Below are positions 32,017 to 41,916 of a DNA stretch of 64,000 nt, in pieces. The position numbers were made by a program, and so were the translations under genes. Every line of letters begins with the position of its first letter. Position 1 is the first letter of the stretch. Source of the stretch: Porpolomopsis calyptriformis (lineage: Eukaryota > Basidiomycota > Agaricomycetes > Agaricales > Hygrophoraceae); assembly GCA_951640195.1 (NCBI GenBank), contig OX621163.1:2976001-3040000 (forward strand), given 5' to 3'. The notes beneath the pieces are model-generated. The model had not been told where the DNA came from. It saw nothing but the letters and a program-made list of their open reading frames with translations, and made no database searches.

Positions 32017-32091
32017 GTTCCAATTCGGTTCAATCACTTGAGGACCTCGTTCTTCCAGCGAGGACCTCAAGTGATTGAACTGAATTGGAAC
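32017..32091. repeat. 33-bp-stem hairpin
   Basis: The arms 32017-32049 and 32059-32091 are reverse complements with a single mismatch, around a 9-nt loop (TTCTTCCAG). Arm ends: GTTCCAATTC...GGACCTCG and the complement. It lies in a gene-poor stretch; no coding gene contains it convincingly, although frames cross it on both strands. A small foldback element or an RNA hairpin are both possible. Confidence 0.7.
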
Positions 32092-33043
32092 ATGGTTGAA
32101 GATGCTGGTCGCGAGTACAGATGTTGACATACATTCGAAGGAATCAGATGGTCCAACGCCACCTTCCTATACTACCAAGGATCGGTATGGTTTCCTGAAG
32201 TTGGCGGCCGAAAGAATAAAGACCAACACTAAAACTCCAATCCATCTCTTATTCTGTCAACTACCTCATCCATCTACCTTGTGGAGAGCGACTCCGTATA
32301 CGTCTACACAACTCCACAACAACAAAGCCATTCTCGTCTAATTCACACTAACTTCTTCAACGCTGCGGTCCTCTCCGCACCCCAAGAAGTAACCCTCTTC
32401 TCATTGACAGGTTCCTTGGTCTATCCTCGCTCTTTGGTGTGCTTGTCGTCAGCCAGATCGGCAAGGCACAATGCTAGGGAAATGTGATGAGGTATTATTA
32501 AATCTGCTCACCGGGCGTTGGGAAAGTGCCGACGAGAAGCCCATGACACGTTGAGCTCCATCCAGCGTGTGGTCGCACTGTAATTAGCCACTCAGTACTC
32601 GGTCGTCATGGTCAGCAGTTGCCGGAGACATACGTGGTGGGTAACTTTTTCTTGCTGGTTTGTGAGTTTCAAGGGCTATTGGTCGCTATGATGTGTCGAA
32701 ACCCAACTCAGACATTCTTGATCTTCACTATTGCATCGTACTTGCCTTTTTTTGTATATGGAACTCGGGTTTCTCTTCCGTTTGTTGCTATCAAGTTCTT
32801 TTCCAATAGTAGAAAGCACGTAGCAAAAAGAACATCCTATTGAATGAAAAAGAAAAACTTTGTGCCAAAACAATAAAACGACGGATCCATAGATTCCTGT
32901 TACAATAACTGCGCAAATGCGCAAATCATAAACCGATACTAGGCATGCCATACACTAGAATCATAGAAGCAGCTGGTCAATATCGCTACGAAGATGAAAG
33001 GGGCTGTCAATAAATCACAAGAATGAGCGAGATACCATACTAC

Positions 33044-34425
33044 TCACAATCCCTCTGAGAAAACACCAACGTTTCCACCATACCAACGTGTAGCACGGAC
33101 AGTGACACGACTGCAAAGTATTGGCAATCCAGTCTTGATCAATGAGGCCACCTGCTCGACATTCCCATCAAAAACCATTATTTCAACCAGCCGAAGGTTG
33201 GACCAGTGATGTTGAGTGAAAAGGTTTTCAATCAAACTCCAATCTGTCTTCTCCAATTGGCAGAAAAAGCTTGTGGTGAGTACGAGCGATACATATTTCA
33301 CACGAGATGAGGTGATCTGAGATAATAACGTGGACATCCAATCCAGAGTAAGAGAGTTTATCCGCATATTGGCTGTCGGGTTGTCTAGGCTGACTGAACG
33401 AAGATTGGTGTTGTGGGCGAGGTTTATATGATTTTCACGGGCTGTGGGACCAATCAAGTCAGATAAATCACTAGTACAATAAAATTATAACCTATTGCAC
33501 CGATATAGCTCATGTTACTGAGTTTGAGATGTTCAAGATGCGAGCCTAGTGTCTTGAGCAGTTCACCCATTGCTTTGACATCCTTCAGATCTACCCATCG
33601 GAAACAAATGGTGGATACATCAGGATGTGACTCGAGATGCAGAAGCTGATTGAAGAAATTCGATTGTGGGGAGGGCAGGGAAATAAATTTTAGACTGCGG
33701 GGTAGGGGGATTACTGGATTGTTGTACGATTTCCAACCCATCTTGCGACAGATAATGGTCGTCAGCGATGGAAATGACGAAATAAATCTGTTGGCTTGTT
33801 CTGACGTCCCAAAGGAGCCATAGATCTTGATTTTTTCGACCTTTTGAAAGCCTGATAATATCTTGTCTTGCGCGGAATTACCAAGGGTTACCCAATCCAA
33901 ACCACAAAGGTCAAGTTTAGTGACGTTGAGCAGGTGTGTTGCAAGAAGCGGTAATGTTTCCTTGAGAAATAGAGGGAGGGACTGGGGGGCACCCTCACTT
34001 TCACACACGTAGAGGTCGCGGACATATGTGCAGGGGCTTGTTGGCGAATCCGCCAAACATATTTCATCAAGGAACTGCCAGGCTTCTGATTCCCTCAGGA
34101 GGGAAATATGATGAAAGATGTGATACCTGCTGGGGTGTAGGAAAGCTCTGCAGGTCAAGCTGCAAGCACGTAGGGTAGCCATGTCACCGCTGAGGTTATC
34201 GATAATAGATTGCCACAATTCAAAAGGAAGGAAAACAGATATGGTTGTTGTCGTTTCGCAGTCTTTGGGTTTGACTTGGTCTCGTAGGACAACCTGGTCA
34301 TCCTTGAGGTCATCGATGATAGGATTGTGCGACCCGAAAGGAAGAGGAGAGGAAGTAGTTGAGCATTCCTGGAGTTGGGGTGGTTCCCGTTTAGTATTCC
34401 TGTTGACATGTTTTAGAAAGGCCAT
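33044..34425 (-). CDS. F-box protein 1
   Basis: Exon 1 is 33492-34425 and exon 2 33044-33441, joined across a 50-nt intron (GTTATA...CCACAG); 443 aa. The F-box is at residues about 64-105: FLPFELWQSIIDNLSGDMAT, then LRACSLTCRAFLHPSRYH. Downstream is a leucine-rich, LRR-like region (LLNVTKLDLCGLDWVTLG, LEHLKLSNMSYIGA). Such proteins bind SKP1 and select substrates for SCF ubiquitin ligases. The frame remains open for some 90 nt upstream of the first ATG, so an extra 5' exon is possible. The substrate is unknown; this is one of many expanded agaricomycete F-box genes. Confidence 0.78.
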
Positions 34426-37269
34426 TTCCGTCCCGAGAATCTGTTGAAATTCATCAGGGATCTGGATATTGAAGGTTGGATCTAGGGATTGTAGTCGACT
34501 TCGATGACACCACCTATACAGCCGCTGTCACCATGAGTATCTGCCAGATGAGATGTTGTTTGGCACACTGTTGCTGGTGTCCTTAAAGTTGGATGTCTTC
34601 GATAAGGATGAGCGCTGCCAGTAGATCAGCGCGCAACCACAGACATGGAAAAAAATGAATAATAAAGAAGATGCCAACACTAACCTTCGTGGTACTTGAT
34701 TTGGCGCCAGAGATGTTCTGGATTGGCCTCTGTCAGAATTCTATTCACGTCGTTGCAGAACTAAGGTATCTACAGTTTGTAATCGTATGACTATGCCGAG
34801 CAACACGTGATTGGGAGTAAGAGGGAACGATTTCTTGACAGCCTCATACCTCACTAAGCAAGAAAAGGGAACGAAATGCGATGTAACGCTCAAGCATGCT
34901 CCCACGCAGTGATCACCTGTCATGAACCCAATCATTTCAGTGGGGGATGTCTCGACGAGCGTTTCCTTCACTTGGAATCAGTTGAAACCATGAATAGGCT
35001 AGCCAATGCTAGGACCTTGATACTCAGTAGGTTTTCCAGTGTCCATTGGTTCAAAGTCATCAAGAGCTCATCTTGATTCCAGGTGGTATCCTACTTTTCT
35101 TGGTCCCATTCTTGGGAGTGAACTGCTGGAATAATTGTCCAAAAGAATCAACGGGGTCTAGGAGCAGGAGCTAATATTGTCGGCGTGGTAGCCGTTGCAA
35201 CTGCCATGATTGTGGTATTGCTTTCCACCTTGTAAGTGCGGATTCAAATATTGATAAGAGTCGCCATTAAGATAATTGTGAAATCCAGCGTCGAGTTCAT
35301 GTCCATGATTTGGGTCAAGCTCATTTGGCTTGGTAGCTAGCCCAATTTTACATTTTAACAAGAAACTAATGCGTAATAGGTGCTCTTAGGATATTTTGGC
35401 TTATCAATGGGATCCTTGCTATCATCTTTGATCCATGCTGCAACGGAATGCCGCCATCGGGGTCAAATGGGGCCGTTTTTGTATTTGTGTTGTCCATCCC
35501 CACCTCCATCTTTCGTAAGCACGATCCTTAAGCTGCATTGCCATCCTGACATTTCTCTTGGTCATACCAGTCGGCATCTATTTGGTCATCGTTCTTAGAC
35601 TAACCCTTCGCGCAAGGAGACTTGGCCACCAACTTTGTCCATCCACTGTCCGGGATGCAAATTTCCATGTTACTCAACCTCGACCTACACCAATAAATCA
35701 GCATCAATTGAACACTCGAATTTGACAACTGGTCGAAGTATCTTGACGTGGCGTCTGACGAATGGTTCTCTGAAGGTACCATCCGAGCCTTTATATATAT
35801 TGTTTGGCTCTGAAAAGGTTGTAACCAGTTCGGGTTGCGATATTGCTATTGTCGATGGCACTGGTCTCTGGCTGATAATTTACAAGGTTCTGTGTGTGTG
35901 TTGACATTTGGGGGACTTGTTGTCTTGGTATCTTCGAAAACTAGCACCCTAGTGTCATATTGTTGGACTGTTGCATTCGGAGCGTGCAATAACCCAACAG
36001 TAGAACGCCACGGTGCTAGTTTCGTCTCAGCGTTCGACCTCTGCTGGATGGTTTCAGTTATGAGGCATGGATTTCATTTTTCATTCTGCAGCTGCGAAGC
36101 GCGAAGGATTGCTCACGGCCAAATGGTAGCAGCCATGTCGTCCCCAATGGAACCGTTGGTCTTGAGTGCATTCTGCGTGTCTCGAGTACACATGTACCTT
36201 GCTTGCACGGCATTTCTAGCGCCTTCTTTTTTTGAAGTCTACTGCTACAAGAAAATCGTAAAGAACGGCGTCGTTGGCTATCCCGACGAATGGTTTCCAT
36301 CTGTCTTAGCAAGGCAAGTTCTTCGTCTATGCTTCATGAATCTGACATGTTGAAAGCAGTAACATCCAACGACAGCATAAGGGACTGGTGTCCTGAGCGT
36401 AACATCTTCCAAATACTAATTGCCCTGAGGTATGGTCCATTCGCCCTTGTCTCTCCAATCTGTCAGTGAAGTTGAAATTTACCTCAAGGTCCACGTATCA
36501 CACTTGTTTATCTCCAATGTCACTTAATACACTCACCTTCCGCTAGCATACCATCGGCGCCATCAGGACACTGTCGTGCGGTGGCTGGGTCTATATCACC
36601 TCCAATGATGATCACGACGCGCATGATTTCCTCATGCTGGTCTATGGATGATCGGCGGGATAATGTGCACCCCCGAAGCTTTGAGCAAGTGCGAGGAAAA
36701 CAATGGAAAAGGGAGTTGGATATGCGTGTTTGTGAGCCTTTTTTGCACCCTCATCATTTGTGCTGACGAAGACATAGACGTCCCTGTTAAGGTATGCCAA
36801 TCACTCAAACAATCTAGGTGCGTGTAGTATACTTCATTGTTACGCAGCAGTGCTTTGCTGGTAGGTCAGCGAAGCAGTGTGAACATGGTTCTTTGTGTTG
36901 CGTTTCATGTTTATTAACGCTACGCTTTGCGCGAGTTTCTCGGAAGTTCCATGTTCTGGTGACGGTCGATCAGCTTGCTCGCTTGATTTGAGAGCCAGAA
37001 CCCGATCTCGAGAGCTACGAGATAGAAATCACCAAGGAAGTCACCGAGCGCGAGCACTGGAGCAATCGGTGAGAACAGTGTTCACTCGATTGATGGCAAA
37101 GTCAAACAAGTTCTTGCAGAAACTTCCGTTCCAACTCAATATTGTACATCGACGGTGGTGATAGAAATGGTCAGCGCGGTAGTCCGTCCATAGAGAAACG
37201 AATACAAGAAAACTTGGCCTTGTGAATTGAGGACCTATAGAATGCTGAAGCTCCTTCGATTGACGAAAC
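34426..37269. other. gene-poor stretch with the second decayed duplication
   Basis: About 2.8 kb without an intact gene. It contains copy 2 of the segmental duplication (34910-36515). From 36520 to 37270 only short frames are visible. Confidence 0.5.
34910..36515 (+). pseudogene. segmental duplication copy 2 with decayed membrane-protein exons
   Basis: This is the counterpart of 30240-31900, in the same orientation. Matching words: CTAGGACCTTGATACTC near 35010, AACTGCCATGATTGTGGT near 35200, CTTGTAAGTGCGGATTC (donor), GGTCAAGCTCATTTGGCTTG near 35315, TTTTGGCTTATC near 35393, AATGGTTCTCTGAAGGTACC near 35760, TTCGGGTTGCGAT near 35830 and ACGACAGCATAAGGGACTGG near 36370. The two copies have drifted considerably and neither keeps a usable frame. 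Confidence 0.5.
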
Positions 37270-38640
37270 TCAGTCCTCCATCGCAAGCCAAGCGGCAACT
37301 ACATGAGTTTCCTGGTCAACGGTTAGTGTCTCGAGTTGCGGGCAAGCTTGAATGATTGCACGAGCGAGACGCAACCGCGAGGCCCTGCCGTGTAAATAAT
37401 AATACACCTTTACCAGACGCAATGCGGGGAAGTGTGAGAGCCAGTTTGGGAAAACTGGTATCCGCTCGGCTTTCAATGGGCCAGAGACGAACCTTGCACC
37501 GATTGTCAAGCCAACGACGCGATCTAATGAACGCTCAATCTTGGCCTCATCATTGACATCCACACGAGGCCATGCAAGGAGAACGTCATCATCGTAATTA
37601 AAATCGAGGGATAGTTCAATCTTGTTAGGAAGACGCTCCACGCATTCCAACACGTTGTTCATCAAAATGGGGTCGAACGGGGTGAGACAGTTACACCTAA
37701 ATTGATTGAGAGAGATCTCACGAAGATAAGGGAATGCAGTGACATCTTCCAGAATGTGTACGATGGATTGGTAGCATGAAGTCAGTTTGGTAAGTCGGGG
37801 AAGAACAAGTTTCGAGTGTCGACGGTTGTCTTGAAATAAACCCTGACACTGGAGAGAAGTGATGTTTTGATGGCGAGCAAGAAAGGTGGCGACAGAAGAG
37901 AATCGGAGTTGATGGGAATAGTCCCAGATAGCAAATTCAGAGAGGGTGGTGGAACGGATAACTGGAAGGAAGTCATCCCAGGGGAAAGATGTTGGATGCT
38001 CGTTTTGAAGCAGAAGAGCATTGATAGGGGAGGCATTGATGAGTTTGGCGATCCATCGGAGAAATGAGCAATTGAAATTTGAGAGTGAAGTTATCGAAAG
38101 ACGTGACAACTTGGATGTGTCCGGCAAGTCAATGTCCTGAATGGCTTTCTTGGCTGTGTTTTTTTCGCAGCCTGTGCCACAGTGATGCCATGAAACCTGA
38201 AGAGGGTTTCAACCAGCGAATATCTTGCTCTTTCACACAAGTAATCGACTGTGAAGGGCCTCGAAGAAAGAACCTTCATCTGGAAGCATATCCTCCAGGC
38301 GAAGGAAGGCAGCCGACACAGATGATAATTTGAGCACTAAACGTTCCAGACCGCGGAGTTGATGGCAGTTATACACACAATCGCAGAGAAATGGAGTGGA
38401 GGTGAACAAGATGGAGATCCTGAGAAAGGGTAGGATATGACAAGTTGGACTATGGTGACTTGTACTGAAATGGATTATAGGCGTGTTTGAGTTAGGTAGA
38501 CCGCAGCGAGAGAGGAAGCAGGATGTCGCGATGATATTCAGGTGTCTGCAAGACTTGGCCAGAACGAATAGATCTGCTATCCCCAGGTTCTCGAATATTC
38601 GGAAAAGAAGTTCGTTGGGGAGCTTTAGGAGCATGCTCAT
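37270..38640 (-). CDS. F-box protein 2
   Basis: Exon 1 is 38239-38640 and exon 2 37270-38196; the proposed 42-nt intron (GTGTGA...CTTCAG) is short but keeps phase; 442 aa. The F-box is at the extreme N terminus: LLKLPNELLFRIFENLGIAD, then LFVLAKSCRHLNIIATS. The remainder is LRR-like with LERLVLKLSSV, LPRLTKLTSCYQS and ALRLVKVYYYL. The C-terminal CPQLETLTVDQETHVVAAWL ends a typical basidiomycete F-box/LRR protein. It would act as an SCF substrate adaptor. It belongs to a different subfamily from F-box protein 1. If the short intron is wrong, exon 2 alone still encodes the LRR part. Confidence 0.72.
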
Positions 38641-39069
38641 CGCCCGCTTTGGTACAGAAACGAACGTTAGTTATCCTTGTCATACAAGTGCAGGTCACTC
38701 ACGCTTCGGCAGCGACAGAGCAGGCCGGCACATGCCGATCACTCATTCCTCTCGACATTACCATTCTCCGTCAGTATCCCGCATGAACGAGCGATTCTAA
38801 CCTGGAACCATGGAGGTTTGCCGAATGAACTCGCCAACTCATCCGAGCTTCTAGACTGCCTCCCGCAGTGAAGGACTTGAATCAGTAACTGTGCGGTATA
38901 TTTTACTGTGAAAAATGCATTCGAAGCTATCTTAGCTTGAGTCTCTCACTTCCCATCTGAATGTCTCCAAATCATTAAAGGAGCCATCGGAAAGGAGCCA
39001 TCGGAGCCTGTTTGAAGCAGATCAGATAATCTGTCCCTTCTGTCATGAGTCAGTACGACTCTGTCACTT
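38641..39069. other. intergenic between F-box 2 and BTB 2
   Basis: This is a shared divergent promoter region. It contains a small direct repeat (AAAGGAGCCATCGGA twice around 38979-39005). No gene is seen. Confidence 0.5.
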
Positions 39070-40158
39070 ATGGCCACCAACTTCGACCTTCAATACCCGG
39101 ACGGTGATATCGTCCTTGTCATCGCAGAGCGTCGATATGTAGTCCACAAATCCATCCTCGGCGCCCATTGCGGTGTCTTTGCCGACATGTTCACGATACC
39201 GACGCCGGTTGGGGAAGAAATCCCGGTTGTTCAGATTCACGACGAACAGGAGCCGTTTACCTTGTTCTTATGCGCGTTGTACGGTCAAAGGTGCTTTCTC
39301 CCATCGTATTTATCAGTCTTTCATATTGACCTTTGAGCTCTTAGTCTTGAGCCGCATCTTCCAAAGGGCGGTCAGAGTAACGTGGCCCTGATCTCCGCAG
39401 TCATCGATCTGGCCGATAAATACAATGTTTCGCAACCCGACATGCGCAGTCTGCTTATCCCGTTCATCCAACGCGATTGGCCAAAGACCCTCGTCGCCTG
39501 GGACGAAAACGAAGCTTATATCGAAAAGTTACGAGCAGAGCTCCGCAAGGCTAACAAACCAGACACTGTGGACGACTTGCTTCCAGAGCCAGCCTGTGTG
39601 ATCCGCTTCGCCCACGTCTACAAAGAGAGCGAGAAGCGTATTCAGCTCATCCCAAAGTTCCTCCCCGCTGCGTTTTACCATCTTGCGCGTATACCTTCCT
39701 GGGCAGACTCGGATAATGGGGTGCCGTGTTCCCCTGCTTTCAAAGAGGGCTTCCGAAGCGCGAAGCGTTCGTTACTCTCCCACCAAGACTGGTTGTGTCT
39801 CCACGAGGGACTTGACAGTCTCCGATGTCGGGTGGCTGAGATCGCGTTTGTCGAGTTCCGGAAGGAAGCGAAGAGATTTGAAGGGGCTTCGGACAAGGAG
39901 CAGGAGGCGATGATCGGTTGGTGGCAGGATGTTGCGGTGGAGAAGCTGGTGGGTTGTCATAGCCGGGATCCACTTCGCGAGTTGAAGGTGTTTATGGATG
40001 CGCTGGGGGAAGGCAAGACGGGTGAAGTGAAATTACGTGCGATTCGCAGGGCAACTGGCACACAGTACAGAAGGGCGATTGTGAAATTTCTGGAAGGGGA
40101 GAGGCAGAACCTTTGGGAGTCGCTTTCGTCTTATTTTAGTCTTTGGCGTTTCTTTTAG
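39070..40158 (+). CDS. BTB/POZ-domain protein 2
   Basis: Exon 1 is 39070-39290 and exon 2 39345-40158, joined across a 54-nt intron (GTGCTT...CTTAG); 344 aa. It is a paralogue of the gene at 28262, with the intron at the same codon after ALYG. BTB landmarks: LQYPDGDIVLVIAERRYVVH, KSILGAHCGVFADMFTIP, PFTLFLCALYG. Later blocks also match: LISAVIDLADKYNVSQPDMR, LPEPACVIRFAHVYKESEKR, FEGASDKEQEAMIGWW, LVGCHSRDPLRELKV. The distance of 10.8 kb and the intervening duplicated segments suggest a local duplication. A cullin-3 adaptor role is possible from the domain only. Confidence 0.86.
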
Positions 40159-40476
40159 AATTTAGCCGATCTGAGATTCACTGCGGAAACGAAAAAATAT
40201 TTTCTCGAAACACACTCTCAAAAAAAACCACGTCTCATTACATTCAGAAACGGTTGTGAACGAAAATATAAAGGCACGCGGAAAGCTCAAGGCAGAGGAT
40301 TGAGGCAAGCCAACATAGATGCCACTTAGTGGATGCAATCAAGTACCGGTAAATGTCGGATGAGTAAAAGATGGATGGGGTGAGAAACGGTAATGAAAAC
40401 AATGAACGAAACCAGGCTTTGGTGGAAGAACGGCCAAATACAATGCAGAGGTATCGGCGCGGACTCTAAAACATAG
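40159..40476. other. short convergent intergenic region
   Basis: This lies between the 3' ends of BTB 2 and the PD-(D/E)XK-like gene. No coding frame or repeat is seen. Confidence 0.6.
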
Positions 40477-41664
40477 TTACTCAGTAGTGAAATAGGCCTG
40501 CTGAGCACTGGTAGTGTTGTCGGCCTGTGGACATAGTTATGCTCAGACATCGAACATCCCGACTGTCTTTCACATACCCAATCATGAAGAAGGCCGAGGA
40601 TAAGAGCTAGGCCTTCAAACTGTGGGCCAATAGCATATTCGTTTGAAGAAGAGACGTGTCCTTTGTCATCGTCCCTCTTCTCGTAAACAAAGAACACCCA
40701 CTGTTCTCCGCTTGTGATGCAACCTCGCATTACTGGTAAACTTGGAAACGATAAAGAATAAAGAATGAGACTATGAACACGAGGGACAAGGAAAGATTGT
40801 ACTTATGCTGTTTACAATGTGATACGGCGGCAACGACAGCTTGGGGTAAAGCCGCTCGCACGTTGTCTCGCTTTGCTTCAAAAATGTTTGATGTGACGAT
40901 TCCCTTGATTTCGTCCGTATTGGCGAGTATCCCGGTAGGATCGGCGAGCAGAAATTCTGAAGGAGAAGGGTCAATACTCCGCGTCCTGAGCGACAATCCA
41001 ATCCCCACCGGTGTACTTCTCAGGTAGCTTTGTCAATAGAAAATCGACAACACCGCCGAAGGAACGGTTCCCAGGAAAAATGGTGTTTGCGATGGGAAAC
41101 TCGGGGATGATGTTGACGTCCATGTGATTAGTCGACATGGATGATGCAACGCGGAGCAGTATGAGATTGATCAGCACACGGCATCCAGCCTCTGTCTGTG
41201 AAAGCGGCAATGAGTAGAACGACAGGAACTGTGCACATTCACTCACAACAACAGAAACATGGCGTCGGACCAAGCTAATCAGCTGTTTCAAGACCTCCAT
41301 CGTGAGCGCCTTGCCGTCCACCTCAGCAGACCCTAGCTCCTCCACCAACCGTCTTGTTCCTGGAACCAGGAAGAGTGGACCTGTCTTGATGCCTATCTGG
41401 ATTAGGGTGATAGCATCCACTTTGGAGAAAGAGACGTGCTGGGAGAAATCATCGGTTAAGTCCCAACTACTGAACATCCCAGATGTTGTTGCACACCTTG
41501 ATCGCCTCAAGCTTTGTGCGAAATTCTTCAAGGGCACTGAGAAGGCCGGATGGAAGATCTTCGTCTTCATCATCCAGACTGCTTTGAAATTGGTTAAGGG
41601 CTTGCAGTAGGGAGTTCGCATCCCCGTCAGTGAGAGCGGATATCTTTCTCTTCTTTTGAGGCAT
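40477..41664 (-). CDS. PD-(D/E)XK nuclease-like protein
   Basis: Six exons join in frame: 41497-41664, 41247-41438, 41009-41195, 40803-40956, 40578-40740 and 40477-40500; 295 aa. The restriction-endonuclease-like core is visible as FGGVVDFLLTKL (catalytic Asp), NIFEAKRDN (Glu-x-Lys) and LPQAVVAA (Gln of the following helix), then VMRGCITSGEQWVFFVYEK. This order is that of the PD-(D/E)XK fold. I recall similar fungal proteins, some linked to Crinkler-type effectors, but function is unassigned. The basic N terminus MPQKKRKIS could be a nuclear localisation signal. The last acceptor is a CAGCAG tandem (40498/40501), so two protein ends differing by one Gln are possible. It is divergently arranged with URB1. 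Confidence 0.72.
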
Positions 41665-41717
41665 TTGTTCCCACGGTCGGTGAAAGGTATGACTAGAGAG
41701 CGGTGAGAGCGAAGTGG

Positions 41718-41761
41718 GAGGAAAGACAATGAATAGGATTCACTATTCATTGTCTTTCCTC
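41718..41761. promoter_or_regulatory. perfect 19-bp inverted repeat in a divergent promoter
   Basis: Arms 41718-41736 and 41743-41761 (GAGGAAAGACAATGAATAG and its exact complement) flank a 6-nt loop, GATTCA. It lies between the ATGs of the PD-(D/E)XK-like gene (41664) and URB1 (41917). It could be an operator-like site for a dimeric factor or a 5'-UTR hairpin in the nuclease-like gene. Confidence 0.7.
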
Positions 41762-41916
41762 TGAACCACATCCATTTCGACGGTCGAGCTAGCTAATACA
41801 TCCAGTACAGAAGAGCTGACCTAGCTACCACATTCGACAACTACCGAGAGGGTCAGGCTATTTTTTCGTTTCCGCAGTGATTGAAGGTCGCTTGAAAAAA
41901 CATTTCGTCGTAGCGA

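Larger units (their letters stand above)
29349..33043. other. gene-poor stretch with decayed duplicated sequence
   Basis: About 3.7 kb without an intact gene. It contains copy 1 of a segmental duplication (30240-31900) and a 33-bp-stem hairpin (32017-32091), listed separately. From 29350 to 30240 and from 32130 to 33040 I see only short frames without domains. Confidence 0.5.

Noticed and set aside
32030..32130. Coding frames on both strands through the hairpin
   Set aside because: The similarity of the two frames is a consequence of the inverted repeat itself.
37330..37420. Frameshift in F-box gene 2
   Set aside because: The frame is continuous through exon 2; the only frame change is at 38197-38238, where a short intron keeps phase.
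41196..41246. Reading the PD-(D/E)XK gene without its second intron
   Set aside because: This 51-nt stretch is open, but it has strong GTGAGT/TCACAG ends and adds residues without family character.
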